Part shown: positions 48,784 to 58,620 of the stretch, piece after piece
Layout: every line of letters begins with the position of its first letter
Numbering within the stretch: position 1 is the first letter of the stretch
Assembly: GCF_000633255.1 (NCBI RefSeq)
Contig: NZ_AYMJ01000021.1
Span: 1-64,000 of the forward strand
Direction of reading: 5' to 3'
Length of the DNA stretch: 64,000 bases
Source: Pseudomonas sp. H1h
Lineage (GTDB): Bacteria > Pseudomonadota > Gammaproteobacteria > Pseudomonadales > Pseudomonadaceae
Translations under genes and position numbers: made by a program
Notes under the pieces: model-generated
Database searches by the model: none
Told to the model about the DNA's origin: nothing
What the model saw: the letters and a program-made list of their open reading frames with translations, nothing else

Positions 48784-50301
48784 CTACGGCACCTGCCAGC
48801 CGCCCCCCAGGCTCTGGAACAGCGCAACACTGCCCTGGCTGAGCAACCCCTGGGTGTCGCGCAGGTTCTGCTCAGCCTGCAACAGCACCAGTTGCTGGGT
48901 CAGCACCGCCTGCTGGCTGACCGTGCCGGCGCGCTGTTGCGCCTGCTGGCTGCCGAACAGTTGCTGGTTGCGCTGGAACATCTGCTCGTACGCCTGCGCC
49001 TGGGTGTGCAGGTGATTGATCGCCGACAAGTTGTCCTCGACGTTCTGCAACGCACCGAGCACGGTGCCACGGTAATTCGCCACGTCCTGATCGTAAGTGG
49101 CCTCGGCCTCTTGTTTGGCCGCCTCGCGGGCGCCGCCGTCGAAAATGGTTTCGGCCAACGCCGGACCCAGGGTCCAGATGCGGTTGGGCACGGAGAACAG
49201 GCCACCCAGCGCCGTGCCGCGAAAACCACCTTCAGCGGTCAGGCTCAGGGTCGGGAAGAACGCCGCTTCGGCGACACCAATTCGCGCGTTGGCAGCCGCC
49301 GCCAAGCGCTCGGCAGAGACCACATCGGGGCGCCGCAGCAGCAGGTTCGACGGCAACACTGGCGGCGGCATCGGCGTGGTGAAGTGATAGTCGGCAACCC
49401 TGGACAGATTGAACTGCGCCGGCGCCATGCCCACCAGTACCGCCAGCGCATGCTCGGCCTGCTCGCGGGAACGCTGCGCCGTTTGCAGCGCGGCGATCAC
49501 CGTACTCAGTTGATCCTGCGCCACCAGCAACTGATCGTTGGTGGCCGTGCCCTGCACGGTTTGCGCCTGGATCATCGTCAACAGCTGTTGGTTGATGGTC
49601 TGCTGTTGTTGCAACAGTTCGATGTCGATGTCCAGTTGCCGCAACCCCAGATAATTGGTCGCCACGCTGGCGCCGATCGATAGCCGTACCCCGGCGAGCA
49701 GCGCATCGGACGATTGCAGCGAGGCCTGGCTCGACTCGATGCCGCGGCGCACCAGGCCCCACAGGTCCGGCTCCCAACTGGCGCTCAGGGTCGCGCTGAC
49801 GGTTTGCTCGACGGTGCCGCCGCTGCTGCCGGTCAAGCCGCTGGTGGTGCTGCCGCTGGCCCCGCCGCCGACGCCGCGCGCGCCGGACAACCCGACGCCC
49901 ACTGTCGGCCACAGCCCCGCGCGACTGGACGCCACCTGCGCCTGCGCCAGCCGATAGGCAGCCTCGGCGCCGATGATCGATTGATTGGCCCTGGCCGAGC
50001 GTTCGACCAGATCGTTGAGGATCGGATCCTGATAGATCCGCCACCACTGGCTGTCCATGGCGCCCTGCGGGTTGGCCTGGGCGCGTTGCCATTGGGTGCC
50101 TTCCTTGAACGTCTGCGGCAGCTCGATTGCCGGCTTCTGATAATCCGGACCAACCATGCAGCCACTCAACAACAAGCCAAAGAAGATCAACAGTGGGAGC
50201 GGGCTTGCTCGCGAATGCGCTTTCACATTCGACAGGGAAGTCGATTGACACGACGCCTTCGCGAGCAGGCTCGCTCCCACAGGGGAATGGTGAAAACTCA
50301 T
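48784..50301 (-). CDS. opmB: Outer-membrane efflux lipoprotein (OpmB-like) with REP-encoded N-terminus
   Basis: TolC-family channel for the MuxABC pump, 505 residues. It begins with an ATGA overlap with muxC and AGGAG five bases upstream, so 50301 is the real start. The lipobox LSGC puts the lipid-linked Cys at 48. Residues 7-37 of the precursor are encoded by an inserted inverted REP pair, in frame, which forms the first part of the signal peptide. The mature protein starts CMVGPDYQKP and has the two repeated OEP halves with TolC-like helices. Export may be affected by the odd 38-residue N-region. Confidence 0.88.
   Translation of the reverse strand: MSFHHSPVGASLLAKASCQSTSLSNVKAHSRASPLPLLIFFGLLLSGCMVGPDYQKPAIELPQTFKEGTQWQRAQANPQGAMDSQWWRIYQDPILNDLVERSARANQSIIGAEAAYRLAQAQVASSRAGLWPTVGVGLSGARGVGGGASGSTTSGLTGSSGGTVEQTVSATLSASWEPDLWGLVRRGIESSQASLQSSDALLAGVRLSIGASVATNYLGLRQLDIDIELLQQQQTINQQLLTMIQAQTVQGTATNDQLLVAQDQLSTVIAALQTAQRSREQAEHALAVLVGMAPAQFNLSRVADYHFTTPMPPPVLPSNLLLRRPDVVSAERLAAAANARIGVAEAAFFPTLSLTAEGGFRGTALGGLFSVPNRIWTLGPALAETIFDGGAREAAKQEAEATYDQDVANYRGTVLGALQNVEDNLSAINHLHTQAQAYEQMFQRNQQLFGSQQAQQRAGTVSQQAVLTQQLVLLQAEQNLRDTQGLLSQGSVALFQSLGGGWQVP
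50190..50285. repeat. Inverted REP pair inside the opmB coding region
   Basis: GTGGGAGCGGGCTTGCTCGC from 50193 and GCGAGCAGGCTCGCTCCCAC at about 50261-50280. The pair lies between codon 6 and the hydrophobic core of the opmB signal sequence and keeps the reading frame. Confidence 0.92.
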
Positions 50302-53300
50302 GAAGTACTCCTGCGCAGGCGCTGCGACGCCCGGTCAAGCCAAAGGTAGATCACCGGCGTGGTGTACAGCGTCAGCAACTGGCTGAACAGCAAGCCGCCA
50401 ATGATCGAAATCCCCAACGGTCGGCGCAGTTCCGAGCCATAACCACTGCCGAGCACCAGTGGCAGTGCGCCGAGAATCGCTGCCAGCGTGGTCATCATGA
50501 TTGGCCGAAAGCGGATCAGGCAGGCGCGGCGAATCGCGTCCTTGGCGCTCAGGCCGAACTCGCGGCGCTCGGTGATGGCGAAGTCGATCATCATGATCGC
50601 GTTCTTCTTCACGATCCCGATCAGCAGAATCACCCCTACCAGCGCGATGATCGACAGTTCGGTGCCGGTCAGCAGCAGCGCAATCAAGGCGCCGACCCCG
50701 GCCGACGGCAAGGTCGACAGAATGGTCAGCGGGTGTACGAGGCTCTCGTAGAGCATGCCCAGCACCACGTACACCGAGAGCAGCGCGGCAACGATCAGCA
50801 ACGGCTCACTGGCCACCGAAGTCTGGAACACCTGCGCCGTGCCCGCGAACTGGCCGACCACACTGGCCGGCATGCGCAGCTGCTTCACCGCGTTGTCCAC
50901 CAGCGCCGTCGCCTGGCCGATAGACACTCCCGGCGCAAGATTGAACGAGGCGGTCACCGCCGGAAAAGTGCCTTGATGGCTGATGGAAATCGCTGTGCGC
51001 CCGACTGAGTAATCCGCCAGCGCCGACAGAGGCACCAGCGCTTGCGCGGCGCTGGCACTCAGATTCGGTGCCACGGCGGCGCCCTTGGCAGCGACCGCCG
51101 CGGTGCCCACCGGCACATAGATATTTTTCAGGGTCGTCGGGTCGGTCCAGTACGGTGGCGCGACTTCCATCACCACGTGGTACTGGTTGGCGGAGCGGTA
51201 AATGGTCGACACCTGGCGCTGACCGAAGGCGTCGTACAGCGTCTGGTCGATGGCCGACATGCTCACCCCCAGTCGCGCCGCCGTATCGCGATTGACGGTG
51301 ACGCTGGCCATCAGGCTGTTGTCCTGCTGGTCGGTGTTGATGTCGGTCAGTTGCGGCAAGCCGTGCAACGCAGCGACGACCTTGGGCACCCATTCATCGA
51401 GGGTGCTCTGGTCATCGGCAGTCAGGGTGTATTGGTACTGCGCCCCGCTCTGCCGCCCGCCGACGGTGATGTCCTGCGCCGACTGCAGATACAGACGGGT
51501 ACCGGGCATGTCGCCCAGCGTGTGGCGGATCTGCGCAATGACCTGATCGGCACTGTCCTTGCGCGCGGCCAACGCCTTGAGGGTGATGAACAGTTGCGCA
51601 CTGTTGACCGCTCCGCCGATCCCGCCTCCACCGCCGACAAACCCACCGACGGTGGCCACATTCGGGTTGCTCAGCACTTTCTGGTTGATCTCGCTGAAAT
51701 TCGACTGGATCGCGCCAAAGGAAATGCTCTGCGCAGCAATGATGCTGCCGGACATGCGCCCGGTGTCCTCCTGCGGGAAGAAGCCCTTGGGCACCAGCAC
51801 ATACAGCACGCACGCGAGCACAATCACCAGCAGCGTCAGCAGGCCCATGAGAAACGAGTGATCGACGACCCAGCCGAGCGTGCGGTCGTAGACGCGGTGA
51901 AAGCGCGAATCCGGGTGATCCTCGGCGGCGCCTGCCTGCTGTTGCGTACGCAGCAGCACGCTGGACAGCATCGGCGTCACCGTGAGCGACACCACCATCG
52001 AAATCACGATGGCCACCGACAACGAAATCGAAAATTCGCGAAACAGTCGTCCGACAATTCCCCCCATCAGCAACAGCGGAATGAACACTGCCACCAGCGA
52101 AACACTGATGGTCATCACCGTAAAACCGACCTCGCGCGCACCGGCCAGCGCCGCCTGCACGCGGCTCTCGCCCTTTTCCAGATGGCGCATGATGTTCTCG
52201 ACCACCACGATCGCGTCGTCCACCACGAACCCGGTGGAAATGGTCAGCGCCATCAGCGACAGGTTGTTCAGGCTGTAGCCGAGAAAGTACATCGCGCCGA
52301 AGGTGCCGAGCAGCGACAGCGGCACGACAATGGCCGGGATCAGTGTGCTGCGCCAGTCGCGGAAGAACGCGAACGTCACCAGCGTCACCAGCGCAATGGA
52401 AATCAGCAAGGTCATTTCCACGTCATGCAACGACGCGCGGATGGTGCTGGTGCGGTCCATCAGGATGTTGATCCTGATCGCCGAGGGTATCGAGCTTTGC
52501 AAGAACGGCAGGTCGGCCTTCACCGCGTCGACGGTGTCGATGACATTGGCTCCGGGCTGCTTGAACACCACCAGCAACACCGCCGGTTTGCCGTTGGACA
52601 GGCCGAAGTTGCGCAGGTCTTCGACGTCTTCGGTGACGTCGCCGAGATCGGCGATGCGCACCAGCTCGCCATTGTTTTTCTTCACCACCAGCGGGCCGTA
52701 ATCCGTGCCCTGATAAAGCATGTCGTTAGCCTTGAGGCCATACGACTGATCGCCGACTGACACCGTGCCTTTGGGCAAGTTGACGTTGGACGCCTGAATC
52801 ACCTGGCGCACCTGTTCGAGGCTGACGCCGTAGCGGTTGAGTCGATCCGGATTGAGTTCGATGCGCACCGCCGGCAAGGCGGCGCCGCCCACCGTCACGT
52901 CGCCGACGCCAGTGGTCTGCAACAGGCGTTGCTCAAGCAGCGTCGAGGCCACGTCGTACATCTGTCCGCGTGTGGCGCTGTCGGAGGTCAGGCTGAGGAT
53001 CAGAATCGGCGAATCGGCCGGGTTGACCTTGCGGTAGGTCGGGTTGCCGGACAGGTCGCTGGGCAGGTTGCTGCGTGCCGCGTTGATCGCCGCCTGCACA
53101 TCCCGCGCCGCGCCGTCGATGTCGCGGTTGAGGTCGAACTGCAGGGTGATGCGCGTCGCCCCCAGCGAACTCGACGAGGTCATCTCGGTGACACCGGCGA
53201 TCTGTCCGAACTGGCGTTCCAGCGGCGTTGCCACCGACGACGCGACAGTGCCCGGATCAGCCCCGGGCAGTGATGCGCGCACACTGATGGTGGGAAAATC

Positions 53301-53420
53301 CACCTCCGGCAACGGCGCCACCGGCAGCAGGTTGAACGCCAGCACGCCGAACAGCGCCAGCCCCACCGCCAGCAGCGTGGTGGCGATCGGGCGCTGGATG
53401 AACGGTGCGCTAAGGTTCAT
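50298..53420 (-). CDS. muxC: RND multidrug efflux inner-membrane transporter (MuxC-like)
   Basis: Proton-driven RND pump of 1040 residues with the 12-helix, two large-loop layout. The proton-relay Asp pair is in helix 4 (STGFVVDDAIVVVEN). The start is MNLSAPFIQRPIATTLLAVG. It overlaps muxB by 11 bases and opmB by 4. Two different RND subunits in one operon are the mark of MuxABC/MdtABC pumps, where the pair forms a mixed trimer. P. aeruginosa MuxABC-OpmB is linked to aztreonam, macrolide and novobiocin resistance. Confidence 0.93.
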   Translation of the reverse strand: MNLSAPFIQRPIATTLLAVGLALFGVLAFNLLPVAPLPEVDFPTISVRASLPGADPGTVASSVATPLERQFGQIAGVTEMTSSSSLGATRITLQFDLNRDIDGAARDVQAAINAARSNLPSDLSGNPTYRKVNPADSPILILSLTSDSATRGQMYDVASTLLEQRLLQTTGVGDVTVGGAALPAVRIELNPDRLNRYGVSLEQVRQVIQASNVNLPKGTVSVGDQSYGLKANDMLYQGTDYGPLVVKKNNGELVRIADLGDVTEDVEDLRNFGLSNGKPAVLLVVFKQPGANVIDTVDAVKADLPFLQSSIPSAIRINILMDRTSTIRASLHDVEMTLLISIALVTLVTFAFFRDWRSTLIPAIVVPLSLLGTFGAMYFLGYSLNNLSLMALTISTGFVVDDAIVVVENIMRHLEKGESRVQAALAGAREVGFTVMTISVSLVAVFIPLLLMGGIVGRLFREFSISLSVAIVISMVVSLTVTPMLSSVLLRTQQQAGAAEDHPDSRFHRVYDRTLGWVVDHSFLMGLLTLLVIVLACVLYVLVPKGFFPQEDTGRMSGSIIAAQSISFGAIQSNFSEINQKVLSNPNVATVGGFVGGGGGIGGAVNSAQLFITLKALAARKDSADQVIAQIRHTLGDMPGTRLYLQSAQDITVGGRQSGAQYQYTLTADDQSTLDEWVPKVVAALHGLPQLTDINTDQQDNSLMASVTVNRDTAARLGVSMSAIDQTLYDAFGQRQVSTIYRSANQYHVVMEVAPPYWTDPTTLKNIYVPVGTAAVAAKGAAVAPNLSASAAQALVPLSALADYSVGRTAISISHQGTFPAVTASFNLAPGVSIGQATALVDNAVKQLRMPASVVGQFAGTAQVFQTSVASEPLLIVAALLSVYVVLGMLYESLVHPLTILSTLPSAGVGALIALLLTGTELSIIALVGVILLIGIVKKNAIMMIDFAITERREFGLSAKDAIRRACLIRFRPIMMTTLAAILGALPLVLGSGYGSELRRPLGISIIGGLLFSQLLTLYTTPVIYLWLDRASQRLRRSTS

Positions 53421-56400
53421 CGCGATAGCCTTCGACCACCGCTGGCCGGCGCCGACTGAAGCGCTGCTCCAGACTGTGCATGGCGAGGAAAATCACTGGA
53501 GTCGAGAACAGCGTCAGCAACTGACTCAACAGCAGCCCGCCGATGATCGCGATGCCCAGCGGATGGCGCAGTTCCGAGCCGATCCCGGTGCCCAGCGCCA
53601 GCGGCACCGCACCAAACAACGAGGCCATGCTGGTCATCAGAATCGGCCGGAAACGCAGCTCGGCCGCCTGACGAATCGCTGCCAGCGCATCGAGTCCGCC
53701 CTCACGCTCAAGCTCCAGGGCGAAGTCAACCATCATGATCCCGTTTTTCATCACGATCCCGATCAACAGCACGATGCCGATCAGGCCGATGATGTCGAAC
53801 TGCGTGCCGGTGATCAGCAGCGCCAGCAAGGCACCCAGCGCCGCGGAGAGCAAGGTCGAGAGAATCGTCACCGGGTGCACGAAGCTCTCGTAGAGTATCC
53901 CCAGCATCAGGTACACGACGATGATCGCCGCCAGCACCAGAAACACCTGGTTGGACAGCGACGCCTCGAACGTCGCCGCCGCGCCTTCCAGGTTAGCCTG
54001 CACCGAGAGCGGCAGGCCGGCCTTGGCTTCGATGTCCTTGAGCCGCGTCACTGCCGCGCCAAGGGTCTGCCCGGGGGCGAGGTTGAACGACACATCGGCA
54101 TAGGGAAATTGCCCGAGCCGATTGATCGTCACCGGCGCGCGGATCACCTGCATGGTCGCCATGCTCGACAGCGGCGCCACCCCGCCTCCGGGAATGTCGA
54201 CATAGAGCCCGGTCAGCAGATCGGCCAGGTTACGCGGCGGATGGTCGGTGGCGATCACCACGTGATACTGGTTGAGCTGGGTGTAGATGGTCGAGACCTG
54301 GCGCTGACCGAAGGCGTCGTACAGCACGTCATCGATGGCCTGCGGCGTGATGCCCAGACGCGACGCCGTGGCGCGGTCGAAGTTGAGCTGGATCTGATTG
54401 CCGAACTGCAGCGCCTGACTCTGTACATCGGTGAACATCGGGTCCTGCTTGATCGCCACCAGCAGTTTGTTGGTCCACAGCGCCAGCTCATCCGGATCGG
54501 TGGCCTGCAGGCCGAGGCGATAACTGGTGGTCGAGACCGTGGCGTCGAGCGTCAGGTCCTGCACGCTGTGCAGGTACAGGCGGATCCCGGCGTCATCGGC
54601 GTTGGCATCGGACAGTCGGCGAATCACTGCGGCGCTGTTGTCGCGGTCACCGTGGGGCTTGAGGTTGATCAGCAGGTTGCCCTGATTGATCGTCGGGTTG
54701 GTCTGGTCGATGCCGACGAACGACGACAGGCTCGTCACTGCCGGATCCTTGAGAATTCGCGCCGCCAGCCGCTGCTGTTCGACCTGCATCTGCTGAAAGG
54801 AAATACTCGGCGAGGCCTGGGAAATGCCCTGAATCAGCCCGGTGTCCTGTTCGGGGAAAAACCCCTTGGGCATGACCACGATGATCAACAGGGTCAGCGC
54901 CGCCGTGAACACCACCGAAATCAATGTCAGCCCGCGGTGCAGCAGCACCCAGTCCAGACCTTTGACGTAATAGCCGTTGATTCGGTCGAAGAAATCGACC
55001 CGGCGTTCCTCGTGTCTGTGCTTGAGCATGCGCGAGCACATCATCGGCGTCAGGGTCAGGGTGATCAGCGCCGAGATGACGATGGTCACGGCCACGGTCA
55101 TGGCGAATTCGCGGAACAGCCGTCCGACCACATCGCCCATGAACAGCAACGGGATCATCACCGCGATCAGCGCCACCGACAGCGAAATAATGGTGAAGCC
55201 GATCTGCTCCGAACCCTTGAGTGCCGCTTGCAGCGGTGAGTCGCCGGCTTCGAGATAGCGGGTGATGTTTTCGATCATGACGATCGCGTCATCGACCACG
55301 AAGCCGATGGCGATGGTCAGCGCCATCAGCGTCAGGTTGTTCAACGAGAAGCCCAGCCCATAGGCCACGGCGATCGTACCGACCAGGGTCAGCGGCACGG
55401 TCACCGCCGGGATGATCGTCGCTGGCAGATTGCGCAGGAACAGGAAAATCACGATCACCACCAACAGCACCGCCACGCCCAGCTCGTACTGCACGTCGGT
55501 GACCGAGGCGCGAATGGTTTGCGTGCGGTCGGTGAGCACATTGACCTTGAGTGTCGCCGGCAAACTGGCGCGCAGTTTGGGCAACAGTTGCTGCACGCGG
55601 TCGACCACGTCGATCACATTGGCGCCGGGCTGGCGCTGAATGTTCAGGACAATCGACGGCGTGCTGTCGGTCCACGCGGCTTGCCGTGGATTCTCCGGGC
55701 CCTGGGTCGAACCGGCGATCTGCGACAGGCGAACCGGCGCGCCGTTCTTGTAGGCAATCACCAGGTCGCGGTACTCCTCGGCCGACTGCAACTGGTCGTT
55801 GGTACCGATCGAATACGCCTGATACTTGCCGTCGATATTGCCCTTGGCCTGATTGACGTTGGCCGTGCCCAGCGAGGTGCGCAGGTCATCCAGGGACAGG
55901 CCGAGATTGTTCAGCGCCGAAGTGTTGGCCTCGACCCGCACCGCCGGGCGCTGGCCGCCGCTGATGGTGACCAGACCGACGCCAGTGATCTGCGAGATTT
56001 TCTGCGCCAGCCGCGTGTCGGCGAGGTCTTCGACCTTGGTCAGCGGCAGTACGTCGGAGGTCAGCGACAGGGTCAGCACCGGCGCATCGGCCGGGTTGAC
56101 CTTGCTGTACACCGGCGGATACGGCAGGTTGGCCGGCAGGAAAGTGCCGGCGGCGTTGATCGCGGCCTGCACTTCCTGTTCGGCGACGTCCAGCGACAGC
56201 GACAAGTCAAACTGCAGGGTCACCACCGAAGCGCCGTCGGAACTGGTGGAGTTCATCGACTTGAGGCCCGGCATCTCGCCCAACTGACGTTCCAGCGGCG
56301 CAGTGATCGACGAACTGATCACCTCGGGACTGGCCCCCGGGTACTGGGTGAAAACCTGAATGGTCGGGTAATCGACTTCCGGCAGCGCCGATACCGAGAG

Positions 56401-56493
56401 CAGGTGATAACCGAGCAGGCCCAGCAGAAGCACTGCGACCATCAACAGCGTGGTGGCAACCGGGCGTTCGATGAAGGGCCGCGAGACGTTCAT
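53410..56493 (-). CDS. muxB: RND multidrug efflux inner-membrane transporter (MuxB-like)
   Basis: RND pump subunit of 1027 residues starting MNVSRPFIERPVATTLLMVAV, with AGGAGG before its ATG. The Asp pair of helix 4 is present (AIGFVVDDAIVMIEN). It forms a mixed trimer with MuxC by family analogy. It lies between the fusion protein MuxA (12-bp gap) and muxC. Confidence 0.93.
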   Translation of the reverse strand: MNVSRPFIERPVATTLLMVAVLLLGLLGYHLLSVSALPEVDYPTIQVFTQYPGASPEVISSSITAPLERQLGEMPGLKSMNSTSSDGASVVTLQFDLSLSLDVAEQEVQAAINAAGTFLPANLPYPPVYSKVNPADAPVLTLSLTSDVLPLTKVEDLADTRLAQKISQITGVGLVTISGGQRPAVRVEANTSALNNLGLSLDDLRTSLGTANVNQAKGNIDGKYQAYSIGTNDQLQSAEEYRDLVIAYKNGAPVRLSQIAGSTQGPENPRQAAWTDSTPSIVLNIQRQPGANVIDVVDRVQQLLPKLRASLPATLKVNVLTDRTQTIRASVTDVQYELGVAVLLVVIVIFLFLRNLPATIIPAVTVPLTLVGTIAVAYGLGFSLNNLTLMALTIAIGFVVDDAIVMIENITRYLEAGDSPLQAALKGSEQIGFTIISLSVALIAVMIPLLFMGDVVGRLFREFAMTVAVTIVISALITLTLTPMMCSRMLKHRHEERRVDFFDRINGYYVKGLDWVLLHRGLTLISVVFTAALTLLIIVVMPKGFFPEQDTGLIQGISQASPSISFQQMQVEQQRLAARILKDPAVTSLSSFVGIDQTNPTINQGNLLINLKPHGDRDNSAAVIRRLSDANADDAGIRLYLHSVQDLTLDATVSTTSYRLGLQATDPDELALWTNKLLVAIKQDPMFTDVQSQALQFGNQIQLNFDRATASRLGITPQAIDDVLYDAFGQRQVSTIYTQLNQYHVVIATDHPPRNLADLLTGLYVDIPGGGVAPLSSMATMQVIRAPVTINRLGQFPYADVSFNLAPGQTLGAAVTRLKDIEAKAGLPLSVQANLEGAAATFEASLSNQVFLVLAAIIVVYLMLGILYESFVHPVTILSTLLSAALGALLALLITGTQFDIIGLIGIVLLIGIVMKNGIMMVDFALELEREGGLDALAAIRQAAELRFRPILMTSMASLFGAVPLALGTGIGSELRHPLGIAIIGGLLLSQLLTLFSTPVIFLAMHSLEQRFSRRRPAVVEGYRDEP

Positions 56494-56505
56494 GGGCTAC
56501 GCCTC

Positions 56506-57639
56506 CTACTGCGCGACGACTTTCACCGCAGAGCCGTCGTCGAGTTTGTCGGCGCCCTCGGTGACCACTTGCTCGCCGGCCTTCACGCCGTTGTCGAGCA
56601 CCGCCGAAACATCCCCCGTCGCCGGGCCGGTCTTGATGTTGCGCAGGCTGACCTTGTTGCCGGGGTCGACCACCACAAACACGAAATCGCCCTTGCTGCC
56701 GTGCTGGATCGCCCGGGTCGGCACCACGCTGATCTGGCTCAGGGTGTCGGCCTTGAGCCGCGCATTGACGAACTGATTGGGGAACAACGCCTTGCCCGCG
56801 TCGTTGAACTGCGCCTTGACCTTGATCGTCCCGGTGCTGGTATCGACCTGGTTATCCAGCGCCAACAGGCTGCCGGTCGCCAGCAGATTGTGCTTGTTGC
56901 GGTCGTAGGCCAGCACCGTCACTGCGCCTTTGGCCATGGCCTGATTGATCGCCCCCAGATCGTCCTCGGGCACGGCGAACACCACGGTGGCCGGGGTCAT
57001 CTGGGTAATCACTGCGATTCCGGTGGCGCTGGTGGTGGTCACGTAGTTGCCGGGATCGACCTGACGCAGGCCTACCACACCATCCACCGGCGAGGTGATG
57101 GTGCAGTAGCTCAACTGCACGTCGAGGTTCTGCACGCTACCCTGATCGGAGGCGACCGTGCCTTGCAGTTGCTGCACCAGCGAGGCCTGAGTGTCGAGGG
57201 TTTGCTGGGTGGTGGAGCCGACCTTGATCAATTCGCGATAGCGCGCCAGATCACGCTGCGCGTTGGCGAGCAAGGCCTGATCGTGCATCAGCGTGCCCTT
57301 GGCCACCTGCAGTTGCGCCTTGAGCGCGCGGTCATCGATGCGGGCGATGACCTGGCCCTTGCGCACCTGCTGACCTTCCTGGAACTCGACCGAACCGAGA
57401 ATGCCGTCGACCTGGGAAATCACCGTCACACTGCGAGTCGGCGTGACCGTGCCCAGCGCATCGATGTACACCGGCACATCCTGCAACTTCACAGCGACCA
57501 CTGCCACCGGCTCGGCGGGCGGTGGCGGCTTGGGTTTGTGCTGATTGAAGGCGAAGAACAACCACAGCAGCAGCGCGAGCAGCATGATCCCCAGGGTGAC
57601 GAGGGCCAGGCCGAATTTCCTGCGTCTGGGTTTTTCCAC
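56506..57639 (-). CDS. muxA: RND efflux membrane-fusion protein (MuxA-like)
   Basis: Periplasmic adaptor linking the RND pump to OpmB, 377 residues. It has an N-terminal membrane anchor (about 9-32), a Pro-rich stretch, a split lipoyl domain (VTVISQVDGILGSVEFQEGQQVRKGQ and YCTITSPVDGVVG), a helical hairpin (about 110-165) and a beta-barrel. The start is GTG at 57639. It is shorter than P. aeruginosa MuxA. First gene of muxABC-opmB and divergent from a TetR gene. Confidence 0.92.
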   Translation of the reverse strand: MEKPRRRKFGLALVTLGIMLLALLLWLFFAFNQHKPKPPPPAEPVAVVAVKLQDVPVYIDALGTVTPTRSVTVISQVDGILGSVEFQEGQQVRKGQVIARIDDRALKAQLQVAKGTLMHDQALLANAQRDLARYRELIKVGSTTQQTLDTQASLVQQLQGTVASDQGSVQNLDVQLSYCTITSPVDGVVGLRQVDPGNYVTTTSATGIAVITQMTPATVVFAVPEDDLGAINQAMAKGAVTVLAYDRNKHNLLATGSLLALDNQVDTSTGTIKVKAQFNDAGKALFPNQFVNARLKADTLSQISVVPTRAIQHGSKGDFVFVVVDPGNKVSLRNIKTGPATGDVSAVLDNGVKAGEQVVTEGADKLDDGSAVKVVAQ

Positions 57640-57901
57640 GGCTATTCACTCGAACGGGCCGACAGTGCTGCACGGCAATGGAAAATGAAGCCCGGCCAGA
57701 CAAGGCAAATCCATGACCAATGGCTTGATCGCTGCCTTGAACTCTAGCAGCGCCATTGGCGTTCACCCGCAAGATCTGGTGCTTCGTTCAGCCCGGCGAC
57801 AGCCAGCGCCGCCGAGCGGTGCAACGGGGCATTCTTGAGCCACGCGTGAGGCCGGTGCTACCATGCGCAACCGCCAGAACAGGCAAGGAACCACCGGGTT
57901 T
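57640..57901. promoter_or_regulatory. Divergent muxA / TetR control region
   Basis: A 262-bp gap between the efflux operon and the regulator gene. By analogy with other TetR/efflux pairs it should hold the operator, but I could not pick out a convincing palindrome by eye. Confidence 0.4.
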
Positions 57902-58507
57902 ATGAGCACAATCCGCGAGCGCAACAAAGAACTGATCCTGCGTGCCGCCAGTGAGGAGTTTGCCGACAAGGGCTTCGCTGCGACCAAAACCAGCGACATC
58001 GCCGCCAAGGCGGGATTGCCCAAGCCCAACGTCTACTACTACTTCAAATCCAAGGAAAACCTCTACCGCGAGGTCCTGGAAAGCATCATCGTGCCGATCC
58101 TGCAGGCCTCGACCCCGTTCAACCCGGACGGTGTGCCGAGCGAAGTGCTCAGCGGCTATATCCGCTCGAAGATCCGCATTTCCCGCGACCTGCCCTTCGC
58201 TTCCAAGGTGTTCGCCAGCGAAATCATGCACGGCGCCCCGCACCTGAGTGCCGACCTGGTGGAGCAGCTCAACAGCCAGGCCAAACACAACATCGACTGC
58301 ATCCAGAGCTGGATCGACCGCGGCCAGATCGCCCCGATCGACCCCAACCACCTGATGTTCAGCATCTGGGCCGCGACCCAGACCTACGCCGACTTCGACT
58401 GGCAGATTTCTGCGGTGACCGGCAAGGACAAGCTGGACGAAGCGGATTACGAGGCGGCGGCGCAGACGATTATCCGGTTGGTGCTCAAAGGCTGTGAACC
58501 GGACTGA
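57902..58507 (+). CDS. TetR/AcrR family regulator (RutR-like C-terminal domain)
   Basis: A 201-residue repressor-like protein. The N-terminal helix-turn-helix is in TSDIAAKAGLPKPNVYYYFKSKENLY. The C-terminal part (YIRSKIRISRDLPFASKVFASEIMHGAPHL) resembles the ligand domain of RutR-type regulators. The ATG at 57902 was chosen because family members begin a few residues before the first helix; ATG at 57863 is an alternative. Divergent orientation suggests control of muxABC-opmB, but it could instead serve a distant pyrimidine or amine pathway. Confidence 0.82.
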   Translation: MSTIRERNKELILRAASEEFADKGFAATKTSDIAAKAGLPKPNVYYYFKSKENLYREVLESIIVPILQASTPFNPDGVPSEVLSGYIRSKIRISRDLPFASKVFASEIMHGAPHLSADLVEQLNSQAKHNIDCIQSWIDRGQIAPIDPNHLMFSIWAATQTYADFDWQISAVTGKDKLDEADYEAAAQTIIRLVLKGCEPD

Positions 58508-58520
58508 TAGACCGGTGTGA

Positions 58521-58605
58521 CGCCATCGCGAGCAGGCTCACTCCTACACTGGACGTGTGGCGTTCACAAATCACCTGTGGGAGCGAGCCTGCTCGCGAAT
58601 GGCGG
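58521..58605. repeat. Inverted REP pair on the 3' side of the RAYT gene
   Basis: GCGAGCAGGCTCACTCCTAC (58527-58546) and GTGGGAGCGAGCCTGCTCGC (58578-58597). The first unit carries a base change from the core. Confidence 0.88.
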
Positions 58606-58620
58606 CGATACGGTTCTGGC

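Noticed and set aside
51042-57747. Several plus-strand frames of more than 500 codons opposite muxABC
   Set aside because: All lie antisense to the RND operon, are His/Gln/Arg-rich and carry no recognisable domain.
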